Below are positions 45,594 through 54,669 of a stretch of 64,000 bases of DNA, piece by piece. Each line of letters starts with the position of its first letter. The stretch's first letter is position 1. The stretch is from Methylocapsa acidiphila B2 (GTDB lineage: Bacteria > Pseudomonadota > Alphaproteobacteria > Rhizobiales > Beijerinckiaceae). The position numbers were made by a program, and so were the translations under genes. Location of the stretch: NCBI RefSeq assembly GCF_000427445.1, contig NZ_KE386496.1, forward strand, positions 1,663,585 to 1,727,584. Reading direction: 5' to 3'. A model generated the notes under the pieces. The model had not been told where the DNA came from. It ran no database searches and saw only the letters and a program-made list of their open reading frames with translations.

Positions 45594-47099
45594 TCACGGC
45601 ATCGCGCTCCAGATTGCTCCAAGCGCGCGGGCTTGGCGAAGCGCGGTCGCACAATGACCTGCAACTGTCCGATGAAGACCGCCGCTATCAATGTCGAAAT
45701 CAGCGCCACCGTTGCCAGTTACAGTGCCGACCCGCCCAGTACCCGTAATGTCCGGACCAAGCGGATCGCTGGCGAGTGTTATGCCAAAAGTATTCAAATC
45801 GCCTCGCGCTTGCTGCTGCGTTACAGCAGCCAAAACCGCACTCTCGTTGCCCAGCTGAGCCGCTTGTTGCGCTGATGCATTCGAACCGCCTGTCAATGCT
45901 CCAAGGGAAATAATCGGCACCCCGGGAAAGGCCCCGCGCAAAGTCTGAAGCAAGGTCGACATCGCCGAATTAATTCCACTATTGCTGGCATAGCTCGTGT
46001 CGTTCGACGAAGGCTGAATTAAAATTCCAGCGATAGGTCTATGCCCATTATGGACTGCCAGATTCTTCAATGCGCGCGTTTGATAGTTCGCCGCCGTATT
46101 TGATGCAGTCGCGACAATGCCAGTCCCCGCTATCGAGTCGTTTACGATCTCAACGCCGAGCAAATTCTGCAATTGCAACGCATAGGCGTTCCACGATGCG
46201 GCGAGGTCATAGCCCTCACTTTGGCTGTCGCCTAGGAGATAGAGTCTCCGATTGTCCGCGACCGAAGGATAGGAGAGATTCGACGTAGGCTTGCATGACG
46301 CACTAACGACCCAAATCGGAGACGCAGTGTTTTGATTCATGCCAAAGGTGATTTCGATCTGATAAATCGACCGGCCGATGGTCGTCCCAAAAGCCTGCGC
46401 CGACGTACAATTCGTGAAATCCAATGTGACGTAGCGAAATCCACCAGCGACAGGTGTAAAAGCGTAGTCGAGCGGGACCCCATTGACGCGGATCAAGATC
46501 GGCCCTGCGCCAAAAAAAATGCCCTTAAATTCCAGTATGTCCCCTTCAAAATCCACTTGATAGCACGACTGCCAGGAACAATAGCCGCTCTCCCCCGCGC
46601 CCTTCCCACCCAAGTTTCCAGTGGACAACATCAAGTCCGTTTGGAAACCCGGAATGCCCGCCTGGTTTCCGTTCGAGAAAGGCGTGCCGCCAACGACCCG
46701 AAACACACTGGAGCGATCCGAAGGGAAATCCGGGTTGGAACCCGGCGGAGTAAAAGTTAGGCTCAACGCTGCATTGTGCGATGCAGATTGGGACACCACC
46801 GGCGCGGTCTGAACTCCCCAAAACGTCCAGTTAATCCCACCGTCGCTCACAGTGCCTGTGATATGCGTCGGCGGCGTGGTCCCTGCCGTCCCGCCAGACG
46901 CGGCGTAATAGACAAATCCACCGTTTGACACAACCTGACCGCCAGAAAATAAACCGCCTGCGATCCATGGTACGGAACCAACCAACCTTGTCGTCGAGAA
47001 CAGCGGATTGCTCCTTTGCGCAGCGACATATGAACGCCGCAGCCAGCCGCCGGTCGTCTCCTTCGACGCACCATAACCTGAGGGTAAAATGCGAGACAT
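45594..47099 (-). CDS. Tail fibre-type protein with C-terminal SGNH hydrolase domain
   Basis: 501 aa. Residues 1-110 are a beta-rich repeat region (GGQVVSNGGFVYYAASGG, then WTFWGVQTAP), residues 110-280 a jelly-roll-like domain (VDFEGDILEFKGIFFGAGP), and residues 285-500 an SGNH/GDSL esterase. Block I is LLGDSQSEGYD (S292), then a conserved Gly in SIAGTG, SSND (block III) and DSGGLH (H476). SGNH domains on phage fibres typically deacetylate or cleave surface polysaccharide esters. It lies with other fibre genes, next to the lysozyme. Confidence 0.8.
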   Translation of the reverse strand: MSRILPSGYGASKETTGGWLRRSYVAAQRSNPLFSTTRLVGSVPWIAGGLFSGGQVVSNGGFVYYAASGGTAGTTPPTHITGTVSDGGINWTFWGVQTAPVVSQSASHNAALSLTFTPPGSNPDFPSDRSSVFRVVGGTPFSNGNQAGIPGFQTDLMLSTGNLGGKGAGESGYCSWQSCYQVDFEGDILEFKGIFFGAGPILIRVNGVPLDYAFTPVAGGFRYVTLDFTNCTSAQAFGTTIGRSIYQIEITFGMNQNTASPIWVVSASCKPTSNLSYPSVADNRRLYLLGDSQSEGYDLAASWNAYALQLQNLLGVEIVNDSIAGTGIVATASNTAANYQTRALKNLAVHNGHRPIAGILIQPSSNDTSYASNSGINSAMSTLLQTLRGAFPGVPIISLGALTGGSNASAQQAAQLGNESAVLAAVTQQQARGDLNTFGITLASDPLGPDITGTGRVGTVTGNGGADFDIDSGGLHRTVAGHCATALRQARALGAIWSAMP

Positions 47100-47115
47100 T
47101 CAATGACCCTCCGCT

Positions 47116-48084
47116 TTAGCCTTCCCAAGCTGTAAATTGCTGAAATGCAGTCCCGCCGATCAGCGCAATCGCATTGCTCGGAATCCGCCCCCCCGCCTCG
47201 CTCCAACCGTCGCCGTTAGGTCCAAAGGTCGTCGTGCCGACCGCGCCGAAAGCTGCAGTCGCCCCAATAGACGCCCCGAGGTTTTGTGAGCTGCTCTCGT
47301 TTCGAAACATAAAATATTGACGACCCGAATTGCTGGAAAACACCGGAGTCGACAGCGGAGAAAAGGACATCAGGTTGACAGCGACGCCCGAACCCGATCC
47401 AGACGTCGACACCGGAACGATCGGATTTGTTTGCGGAGCGCCGTAAATCCCTGGCGCGCTTACAGTCAAAGTCGCCGCACCCATAATCAAATTCAGCTGC
47501 GCGCCCGCCAAGCTTCCGCCGCTAACCGGTTCTGCGGCCGGCGTGGTTGGATTGACTGTATATGATCCTGCGGCGGCTATGGACAGCACTGCTGTAATAG
47601 CCCCCCCGGCCACAGTGACTGACGCTTGAAATTTTATTCCCGTCCCGGTCGTACCGATGACCGTTTGCGTACCATTTGCGCCGCCGGTCCCGCCAGCCGC
47701 AACTGTCGCAGCAACGACTTGCGTCGTAGCAACGGTTAAAGCCGCTGGAGCAACGACGCCCGCACCAGTCGGCAGAATCAAAGTGTCCCCAGGGGAATAA
47801 ATATGCCCCGCGGCGCCACCTGCTGTCTGAACCGTAGCGCCGATAACGCCGCCACGAATATATCCGGAACGATCAATTAAAGAAATGGCTCCGCCGGTAA
47901 CTACTATCGCATTTGTCACACCCGGCGTAGTTTGATCGATGCCGCACTTTCCAACGACCTGCACGGGCGCTTGATCAGTGGCTAACGCGACCGACACGCT
48001 ATTTGCAGTCACTGCGGGCGCATTTGGAAGCGTGTTTACCACAGCGCCAGATCCTGGCGTCACATTTAAAGTCGGCAATGCCAT
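47116..48084 (-). CDS. Phage tail fibre-like structural protein
   Basis: 322 aa of Gly/Thr/Val/Ala-rich repetitive beta sequence (TTQVVAATVAAGGTGG, AAITAV.. and LTVSAPGIYGAPQT), closing with a compact domain (YFMFRNESSSQNLGASIG, then FGPNGDGWSEAGG). The composition is that of a trimeric fibre shaft. No enzymatic motif. Placed between the SGNH fibre and two small paralogous proteins, it is probably part of the receptor-binding apparatus. Confidence 0.6.
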   Translation of the reverse strand: MALPTLNVTPGSGAVVNTLPNAPAVTANSVSVALATDQAPVQVVGKCGIDQTTPGVTNAIVVTGGAISLIDRSGYIRGGVIGATVQTAGGAAGHIYSPGDTLILPTGAGVVAPAALTVATTQVVAATVAAGGTGGANGTQTVIGTTGTGIKFQASVTVAGGAITAVLSIAAAGSYTVNPTTPAAEPVSGGSLAGAQLNLIMGAATLTVSAPGIYGAPQTNPIVPVSTSGSGSGVAVNLMSFSPLSTPVFSSNSGRQYFMFRNESSSQNLGASIGATAAFGAVGTTTFGPNGDGWSEAGGRIPSNAIALIGGTAFQQFTAWEG

Positions 48085-48102
48085 AGATATTACCCCTCGA
48101 GC

Positions 48103-48447
48103 CTAAGCAGCAACAGCGGCAAGCAAAGCCGAATTCGTCGCCTTGCCGAAATCTGCGACGCCCCCTCCAACTTCGCTTCCCTTTACCGATGACAACAAAG
48201 CTCCGTCAATTGGAGCGAAAATAATCGCCGCAGATCTAACAGGGGTCGATGCATAGACCGACGTCGTAGTCCATATCTCATCTTGCTCGCCTGCTGCGAA
48301 CAGAATCCCAATTTGGTCTTGTCTCGGCGCCTCGCCGCCCCAATGCAGGACAATTGGATTCGCTCTGCCCTCAATTCGGAGCGAACCAATCCCTAGTAGG
48401 CTCCAAACACCCTGCGTTAAGAAAAGCACATTCGTTTCGATCGCCAT
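48103..48447 (-). CDS. Small fibre/decoration-like protein A
   Basis: 114 aa, paralogous to the next gene at 48466-48711. Shared text: LTQGVWSLLGIGSLRIEGR here and LAQGVWSLIGVGPVMLQAR there, then IWTTTSVYAST and LWTASQIWAST, and a closing hydrophobic strand. This copy has a C-terminal extension of about 30 aa (SSVKGSEVGGGVADFGK). Family unknown; the size suggests a head or tail fibre tip decoration. Confidence 0.55.
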   Translation of the reverse strand: MAIETNVLFLTQGVWSLLGIGSLRIEGRANPIVLHWGGEAPRQDQIGILFAAGEQDEIWTTTSVYASTPVRSAAIIFAPIDGALLSSVKGSEVGGGVADFGKATNSALLAAVAA

Positions 48448-48465
48448 CGGACTCTCATCTATGAT

Positions 48466-48711
48466 CTAACTCAGCGGATAGAACACTACAACGCTATCCT
48501 CCGTCCCCGACGTCGACGCCCAAATCTGACTTGCGGTCCAAAGCTTCACTCGCTCATCTGGTCGAAGGCTAAACCCGACCGCTCCATCGGCAGGCGGAAG
48601 ATCAGAAATTACATACCAGACCGGGGAGGACCGCGCTTGAAGCATAACCGGCCCAACTCCAATCAAGCTCCACACACCTTGCGCGAGCGATAAAAACGTC
48701 GTTGCAGCCAT
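48466..48711 (-). CDS. Small fibre/decoration-like protein B (paralogue of A)
   Basis: 81 aa. It aligns along its full length with the first 80 residues of the 48103-48447 product, including the QGVWSL opening and a WxAST strand, with about one third of positions identical by eye. The tandem arrangement points to local duplication and divergence. Function unknown. Confidence 0.55.
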   Translation of the reverse strand: MAATTFLSLAQGVWSLIGVGPVMLQARSSPVWYVISDLPPADGAVGFSLRPDERVKLWTASQIWASTSGTEDSVVVFYPLS

Positions 48712-48778
48712 ACGATATCCTAAGCAAAAGTGCGTACGGCTGAAATGCCGTGCGAGGACGCTAAAGACCTCGAAAACA

Positions 48779-49330
48779 TTACGATGCCGGCGGATCGAAT
48801 GTCGCGTAATGAATCGCGATTCTCACCACGCCCGCCGTGAACGCGCCGCCAATCGCGATGATACTGATTGCCGAGGGGAAGTACCACACTGTTGGGCCGA
48901 TTAGCCCTGAGTTGGTCACTCCAGTCGAAGTCCCAATAGCGGAGCCAAATCGACCGTTCACAGACCCGAGTTCTCCTCCGGGCCCCGTCGTCGCATCGAC
49001 ATTAAATGAATTGGCGCCGGAAATGGACGTCAATACTCGTACTGAAACCGAAAAAACAAGGGATCGGCTTGGGATCTCCATGACTGACGAGCTCAACGCG
49101 CCTGAGCAGGTGACGGCTTCTTCGACGACCCAAAACTGAATGCCAGCCCCGTGAGGCGTGCGGCTGCATGGCACCTCACTCAACTTAGCGGCTGCAAAGC
49201 CGCCTGCTGTCACGCCATCTTGAACTAAAACCCGATTATTTGTTGTATCGACAAGAAGCTCTCCCGCCGCTCCGACATAGCCCGCAAGGAAGCCTGCGGC
49301 CTCCCGCCTACGTTTGACTTGAATGCTCAT
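48779..49330 (-). CDS. Tail fibre-type protein with adhesin-like N-terminal domain
   Basis: 183 aa. The opening VKRRREAAGFLAGYVGAAGELLVDTTNNRVLVQDGVTAGG is the common RRGT..GAAGE..VDTT...V.V.DG.T.GG attachment domain of phage fibres. The rest is beta-rich (AIGTSTGVTNSGLIGPTVW). It ends with a hydrophobic strand and a short tail. It overlaps the hub gene stop by 4 bp (ATGA), consistent with coupled translation of hub and fibre. Confidence 0.65.
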   Translation of the reverse strand: MSIQVKRRREAAGFLAGYVGAAGELLVDTTNNRVLVQDGVTAGGFAAAKLSEVPCSRTPHGAGIQFWVVEEAVTCSGALSSSVMEIPSRSLVFSVSVRVLTSISGANSFNVDATTGPGGELGSVNGRFGSAIGTSTGVTNSGLIGPTVWYFPSAISIIAIGGAFTAGVVRIAIHYATFDPPAS

Positions 49331-51483
49331 GCAGACGCTAACCCCAAATCGATTACGATGCTATATGGATCGGACGCCCGCCCCCAATCGTCAACAGAGT
49401 TGTCTGCGAGGCTTGCGAGCCCAAAATCCAGACTAGATCCTGAAATAAGGGCCGCGGTGACTTCGCCAATCATTCCCGCGCCCGTCGGCGTGTAACTATA
49501 GGTTGCACAATCGGCTAGATCCTGAATGCCTTGCCCAAATATGTTGACGCTTTGAAATTTGAAATAGAGCTTAATCCCGATATAGTTATTCATCAAATTA
49601 TACTTAAAAATTGCGTTATCCAATCTAGCGAATGGCGCGCCACCGAGATGCTCCGACGGCGACGATCCAAAAAGCCCACGCTGAAGACCGGTAAGGCTGT
49701 ATGTGTTGGCGCTAGTCAACACTGCATTTGCATACGCAATGAACTCAGTGTCTATAATGGATAGAGTCGCGCCATTGCGTGCGTCTAGGTCTGTCGACGG
49801 CGCCAACATTCCTCCGCTCTCGAGAAGTGAAACCGAAAGCACATCAGCGTTGTCTAGACCGCCGATGGCGGGCAATCTATTGATAAGATTGCCTTGGCGT
49901 GCAGGCCCATGGGTCGTTGCACCAATTAAACTATAGCTTGTATCATCCAATGAAACATAGATGTTCGCGCCACCCCAATTTGGGTCAACGCGCCCATTCG
50001 TTCCTCCCGAAAGCGCAACCCAAATCTGAGCGATGCCCCCCGTCAATGCTGCGGGCGGTTCGAGGATCAATGGAATGTTTACAGCAGCAGGAACAATAGA
50101 ACTATTGTAAGCAACGCCTTGACCACTTTGAACGGAATAAATAGAAGCGGTTGCGGCCCCAAGCTCAAAATCCTCCGCGCTCACGGCGAGTACGCCGATG
50201 TCATCTTCCTCGACTGCGGTAATCCGAACCGGATAGCAATCCAAGCCGAGCGCGGGATCGGTCAGCGAAACGATGTCCATAGGCTCCAGCAGGCAATATT
50301 CAAATGTTAATTTGAATTGATAAGTGTTCCGTACAGCAAGACCGCGCTGCAGCATTAATTGAACAGCAATCTGACCGACCTCCGGATCGCAAATCTCATG
50401 GGCGGTAATGCTGGATCCTTTCCGCAGGCCGAATGTTTCAATTGAATTTTGGTCCCAAGCCTCAATCGGTAAAGGGCTATACTGCGCTTCTCTCTCCGCT
50501 ATTTCCAACGCCAGCCAATTTTTCGCTGTAAATGGATCCGAGCGCGACACCTGCACGGGATCATTTTCTCCCGTGGCGACAAAGTCATCGTCGGTTAAGT
50601 TGTAAATTGGCGATATCTGTGGAGTATAAGTTGAAAGCTTTCCGGTTTGGAGTTGCCTTGTAATTTGCAAGTCGCCATAGGGAATAAATTTCAATTCTCC
50701 GCCCGACCATACTACAGCGGCATTTGTAAGCAACAACCATCGCGCAAGTATGCTGTTGGCAGTCTCTTGATTAACTAACGTCGGGGAAAGCGCGAGACCG
50801 GCTGCTCGACAATAGGTCTGATAGGATGCATCTCCTGACGCGCCCAATAGAGTCGATGCATTTATGCTTTCTGGTGGAAAGCCGACGCCATATTGTGAAT
50901 TCGTCAGGAAGTCCTGCACAATAAGTGCTGGATCCGCATCCAAGCCGTTTACGACTGCAGAAGTAGATGGGAAGGATAGCACGCCACGTATTTCGAAATT
51001 TTCGGACGGCAGATTTGCACTCGAACCCAAATAAAATGCTGCTGAACATACATATGCTAGACCACCATAAGCGATTGTTTGGTCGGGAAACTGCGTTGAA
51101 AGAACCGACCAATACGGTTGTGGCGTGGAGCCGCTGAAGAATGTCCAACCTGCGGACGCCAATGTCGTGGAACTCGACCCGGACCAAATTGTTCCAATTC
51201 CTGCAATCGGACCTTCGCACAGACCTAGAATAGCTGAAACATAGTAGCTGTAACCCGATACCGTCTGCTTATTTGACGACCCGCCCTTCCCGCCTGAACC
51301 GGTGTTCGCCGAATATTGCGGCACGCCAAAAAAGCCGCCTTGCCATATTAAATTATAGCCACTCTTATTCGTTCCATAGACAATTGGAATTGGAACTCCG
51401 GCCGTTGCCGACTGTATCTGCAGTCCAGAATATTCATAGACCCATGCTTGTTTAGCAGCATTCGCCGAGCGCAAGAAACTCAT
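49327..51483 (-). CDS. Tail tip / baseplate hub protein (gpJ-like, Phage-tail_3 type)
   Basis: 718 aa. The opening has the tail-hub text VPIPIVYGTNKSGYNLIWQGGFFG, SYYVSAILGLCEGPIAGI, AYVCSAAFYLGSSANLP (usually AYVA...L). Next come NSILARWLLLTNAAVVWSGGELKFIPYGD, a fibronectin-like region, and EPMDIVSLTDPALGLDCYPVRITAVEEDD, which is conserved in gpJ/RcGTA g15-type hubs. Unlike RcGTA g15, no TIM-barrel domain precedes it; that domain is in the gene at 54670. ATG 51483 follows the peptidase stop with no gap. Confidence 0.8.
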   Translation of the reverse strand: MSFLRSANAAKQAWVYEYSGLQIQSATAGVPIPIVYGTNKSGYNLIWQGGFFGVPQYSANTGSGGKGGSSNKQTVSGYSYYVSAILGLCEGPIAGIGTIWSGSSSTTLASAGWTFFSGSTPQPYWSVLSTQFPDQTIAYGGLAYVCSAAFYLGSSANLPSENFEIRGVLSFPSTSAVVNGLDADPALIVQDFLTNSQYGVGFPPESINASTLLGASGDASYQTYCRAAGLALSPTLVNQETANSILARWLLLTNAAVVWSGGELKFIPYGDLQITRQLQTGKLSTYTPQISPIYNLTDDDFVATGENDPVQVSRSDPFTAKNWLALEIAEREAQYSPLPIEAWDQNSIETFGLRKGSSITAHEICDPEVGQIAVQLMLQRGLAVRNTYQFKLTFEYCLLEPMDIVSLTDPALGLDCYPVRITAVEEDDIGVLAVSAEDFELGAATASIYSVQSGQGVAYNSSIVPAAVNIPLILEPPAALTGGIAQIWVALSGGTNGRVDPNWGGANIYVSLDDTSYSLIGATTHGPARQGNLINRLPAIGGLDNADVLSVSLLESGGMLAPSTDLDARNGATLSIIDTEFIAYANAVLTSANTYSLTGLQRGLFGSSPSEHLGGAPFARLDNAIFKYNLMNNYIGIKLYFKFQSVNIFGQGIQDLADCATYSYTPTGAGMIGEVTAALISGSSLDFGLASLADNSVDDWGRASDPYSIVIDLGLASA

Positions 51484-51484
51484 T

Positions 51485-51931
51485 TTAATTATCTTCTTTT
51501 CGCACAACGCTAAAGAAGCGCACGCGGCGTTTGGAGTTACTCAGATCGGGATGAGTCCAGACAGGATCCTCGACAACAACGCGAGACGGCTGAAAAGCAT
51601 GAATAATTGTCAATGGTTCCACATTCGAAACGATTCCGCCGTGTGAGTAGCACCTTCCCCAACGAAATACGCATATGTCACCTGACTCGGGTCGGGGGAC
51701 TTCAGTGGCCCGCTCGTCGACGAAGCCTAGATATCTTTCGTCAGATCGATGCAAGTGCCAGTCGGCACTGTACGGCCTGGGATCAAATTGCGCCGTCAGT
51801 CCAAGGTCGACGTAGACGCGGACGAGGAGCATCCCACAATCAACCCCGACGCCCCGCACATCGGCGCAATTATGATATGGGGTTCCAATCCACTTCCGAG
51901 CCTCTCGTACGATAACTGATCTAGTATCCAT
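51485..51931 (-). CDS. NlpC/P60 family phage cell-wall peptidase
   Basis: 148 aa. The catalytic triad fits: C32 in GVDCGMLL, H97 in YSHGGIV and H111 in IIHAF. It is of the RcGTA g14 / phage tail peptidase type, acting on peptidoglycan during DNA injection. It sits between DUF2163 and the hub, the same order as in RcGTA g13-g14-g15. Start ATG 51931. Confidence 0.85.
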   Translation of the reverse strand: MDTRSVIVREARKWIGTPYHNCADVRGVGVDCGMLLVRVYVDLGLTAQFDPRPYSADWHLHRSDERYLGFVDERATEVPRPESGDICVFRWGRCYSHGGIVSNVEPLTIIHAFQPSRVVVEDPVWTHPDLSNSKRRVRFFSVVRKEDN

Positions 51932-51945
51932 GGCTAACTCGATAA

Positions 51946-52812
51946 TTACAGGTCATATGTCGGTGGCGGTATGAATGGAAAGCCACGAAAATTGATCTGG
52001 TTATTGAATTTGGTCCGGCACGTAGATAGCGTGTGATCACATCCTTGATAGACTGTAAACGCGTCTCCGACAGTAGGTTGGTGCGGTAGCTTATTGCTTA
52101 GCGTCAAAGAGCCAGCTACCGCTGCCTTGATGTTCGCCGTCGCACCTATATTTGGACCGGAAGTGAACGCAATCGTTCCTTGGGCGTATTCTGCCGCGGC
52201 AGCCGACCAATTGATTATCGTCGGCGTAGAGCCAGCACCGACCTGACCCATAGCGCCAAAGGCACTTTTAATGAGCGTGCAGCCAGAATCATAAAGCTTA
52301 TGTTGACAACTTGGCGAATATATGTTGCGCGGCATCTCGATGTCGAGGAGCACTAAATCCGAGTTCACGGTCAATTGTGCCGTTGTACGCCCAACGTTAT
52401 CCACCGCTCCGACCCGTCCTTTAAATAGGACAACGCTACCTATCGGTGGTTCAGTCCACGTTTTCAGAAACGCTCTCTCCCGCTGGATTAGCGCGCCGTC
52501 AAAAATCCCGTTGCGGACAGCTTGCATAAACGGGATGCCGCCCAGGGTGTCAACGGTCCTTGCAGAAATCGTAATTTGCTGTTGATCCACCTCAAGCCCG
52601 ACGCTGCTCTTCAATCTCAAGCCGTCAATGAGGATTGAATTCGCTTGATATATTGCGCCATTTAGCGCAATTGACACATCGGCGTTTGTAACGGTCAGTA
52701 TTAGTCCGTTTTGAAGCGTCAAAGTAAAGCAGTCGCCGACAAGTGCAGTTATATCACAATTCGAACGTAGTACGCCGAGAAATTCGACTAGATCTGGCGA
52801 CGCGCTTCTCAT
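51946..52812 (-). CDS. DUF2163 / phage BR0599-family tail protein
   Basis: 288 aa. The N-terminal domain (SASPDLVEFLGVL, then CDITALVGDCFTLTLQNG) and the C-terminal BR0599 domain (SPSCQHKLYDSGCTLIKSAF, GCDHTLSTCRTKFNNQINFRGFPFIPPP) carry the paired cysteines typical of RcGTA g13 and related tail proteins. It overlaps the DUF2460 stop by 4 bp (ATGA). Confidence 0.85.
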   Translation of the reverse strand: MRSASPDLVEFLGVLRSNCDITALVGDCFTLTLQNGLILTVTNADVSIALNGAIYQANSILIDGLRLKSSVGLEVDQQQITISARTVDTLGGIPFMQAVRNGIFDGALIQRERAFLKTWTEPPIGSVVLFKGRVGAVDNVGRTTAQLTVNSDLVLLDIEMPRNIYSPSCQHKLYDSGCTLIKSAFGAMGQVGAGSTPTIINWSAAAAEYAQGTIAFTSGPNIGATANIKAAVAGSLTLSNKLPHQPTVGDAFTVYQGCDHTLSTCRTKFNNQINFRGFPFIPPPTYDL

Positions 52813-53441
52813 GGCCTCACGCTTCGAAATTTCACAGAGGTGGCTTGCCAGAGCCCATCCATTATCTGTTGAAAGTCACTTTGATCATCCGCAAATCTAC
52901 ACAAATACGCAAAAGCGAAGCTTGCACTAACAATATGACCTTCCTGCGGGGCGATTGAGAACGCTATCATATTATTTGAACCGTGCGGCGCGTAGATTGA
53001 GTAATCTGTGTTAGCAACCACCGTATCATTGTCGTAAATTGTGGCCGGCGGATTGCTTAATACCCAACCTACCGGCTCCGTGAACCCTCCGTAGGTCCGG
53101 ACTAAGACAAATGTTGTCGATATTCTATCTCCAGTTGCGATGATTTGCCTATCAGCAAGATGATCGGACGGGTCGACGTAGAGAAACGTACCATATTGGC
53201 CTTGACATTGCAGGTAAAGCCCGAGAAGGGCCTGCAGAGAATTGGCGCCTAAGCCAGGAAATTTGCCCGCAGAATCGAGGGCATCGAAGGTCATTTCAAA
53301 TTCATAGAGGGGATAGGCGTAGAACGGTACGCGCGCTTCGCGACCAGAGACGTGCGAAGCGACTCTGGTAGAAAATGTTGGCCGCTTTGTTATCGACCAT
53401 CCCTGACCCGGCAACATCGGGAAATTTGGCGGCGCAGTCAA
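52809..53441 (-). CDS. DUF2460 tail protein (RcGTA g12-like)
   Basis: 210 aa, starting at TTG 53441 (MTAPPNFPMLPG), which overlaps the upstream small frame (TTGA). Text: GWSITKRPTFSTRVASHVSGREAR, YEFEMTFDALDS, FLYVDPSDHLADRQIIATGDRISTTF, LVRTYGG, ending SVKFRSVRP. This is a distal-tail (Dit-like) protein in GTA structures. A second DUF2460-type domain is fused to the TIM-barrel protein 1.2 kb upstream. Confidence 0.82.
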   Translation of the reverse strand: MTAPPNFPMLPGQGWSITKRPTFSTRVASHVSGREARVPFYAYPLYEFEMTFDALDSAGKFPGLGANSLQALLGLYLQCQGQYGTFLYVDPSDHLADRQIIATGDRISTTFVLVRTYGGFTEPVGWVLSNPPATIYDNDTVVANTDYSIYAPHGSNNMIAFSIAPQEGHIVSASFAFAYLCRFADDQSDFQQIMDGLWQATSVKFRSVRP

Positions 53442-53620
53442 TCAAGCACCGCCGGCGCGGCATTTGAGCAATCCCCGATCGCGCAGCGACTCGCAACAAA
53501 CGCATCACCGTAGTCGCTCTTATCGACGTAAGAATATTGCCCGAAGGCACTCAAGATTACCGCGATAGATTCCTTAACCACGGAGCCTTCCTTGTGCGTG
53601 AGAGACTTATAGATCCACAA
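53438..53620 (-). CDS. Small open frame upstream of DUF2460
   Basis: 60 codons from TTG 53620, or 46 from an in-frame GTG preceded by GAAGGCTCC. Product ends SNAAPAVLD and overlaps the DUF2460 start (TTGA). It could be a coupling leader peptide or the broken C-terminal end of a protein interrupted by the adjacent IS. No family recognised. Confidence 0.3.
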   Translation of the reverse strand: MWIYKSLTHKEGSVVKESIAVILSAFGQYSYVDKSDYGDAFVASRCAIGDCSNAAPAVLD

Positions 53621-53829
53621 CCTGTAATATCAATCCAGTGTGCCGAATGTCTCGTACAAGTGTAGCTGAATACGTTCAAATAGGCGCCGTTAAAAAGGCC
53701 TCATTCAGTAGGTTATCCTTCGCCCGGAGCACGACGGGACGTCGCCCGAACTCAACGCACGATTTGAACCGCCGATTTCAAAGGCGACATAATTTCGGGC
53801 GTAACCGATCCATTCCGTCTAGGTCCTGT

Positions 53830-54562
53830 TGACCAATGGCTCCATAGCCGGATCTCGATAATTTGGAAGAAACCAAGATAATTGGCTGGGGCTTTGGCAT
53901 ATCGGATCGCCCGGCTACGCGCGTTCTTGTCCTTGTGAAGCAGCGTTCGATGTCGTTGCGCGAGGTATAGTCCTAGCCAGCGACCTAGATTTGGCTTTGC
54001 GCTTCCTGCGCGTAACGACGGTCGCGGCGCCCTTGTCCTCTAGCGTTTCGCGAATACGATCGGAATTATTGCAGCCATCTGCGATTGATATTTGGCTACG
54101 GCCCGACCGCGTCCCTCAAAGGGTCAAAGCGCGAATAATCCAAGCCCTAGCCTGCAATGATCTCTGCGGCTAACAGCAGTCCTCGCCGTTCCTAGGGAGG
54201 TGACTCTTAGGCGTGAAGTCGCCTCTCAAGCGCCCAAGACCTGACGCGAGGTCCCTTTAGCGCCTACGGCGCAGTGATGCACCCGGACGATGGCGCCATG
54301 ATCGTCTGGACTCTCTCGCCGACGCCTTCAGTCTCGTTCAGAGGCTCAAGCAGAAGGTCCCGCAATCCGCGGATCATCCAGCGTCGGAACTGTCGATAGG
54401 ACGACGACCACTTGCTAAAATGTTCATGCCGGCCGAGATGGTGCAGGCGATCCAGACAATCCCATCCGGAAAAGGGCGATGATCTTTAGGGCGTCGCCCG
54501 CAGTGTATGCCGCGAACCGTCACGAAGGACTCAAAATTGGCCCATTCCTCATCTGACATCAA
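53830..54562 (-). pseudogene. Decayed IS5-family transposase
   Basis: Read on the minus strand the DNA gives, in different frames, the pieces of an IS5-group transposase in the right order. They are MSDEEWANFESFVTVRG, GRRPKDHRPFPDGIVWIA, KWSSSYRQFRRW, IVRVHHCAVGAKGT, NDIERCF, and KNARSRAIRYAKAPANYLGFF. Several frameshifts and in-frame stops separate them (for example between RRW and IVRVHH), and part of the centre is missing. Its ends and terminal inverted repeats were not found. It lies between the GTA_TIM fusion and the DUF2460 gene. Confidence 0.85.
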
Positions 54563-54669
54563 TCCTCGAACCAGGGCCGCTGCCCGCCGAAACGGATATC
54601 AAATCAGAAACTTGTCCTAATGGGACTCCTTTCTGTCAATAAAGCCTAGGCTCGGCAAGCCATGTAATC

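Noticed and set aside
53638-53832. 64-codon plus frame next to the IS remnant
   Set aside because: Antisense to the transposase fragments and the small phage frame; no supporting motif.
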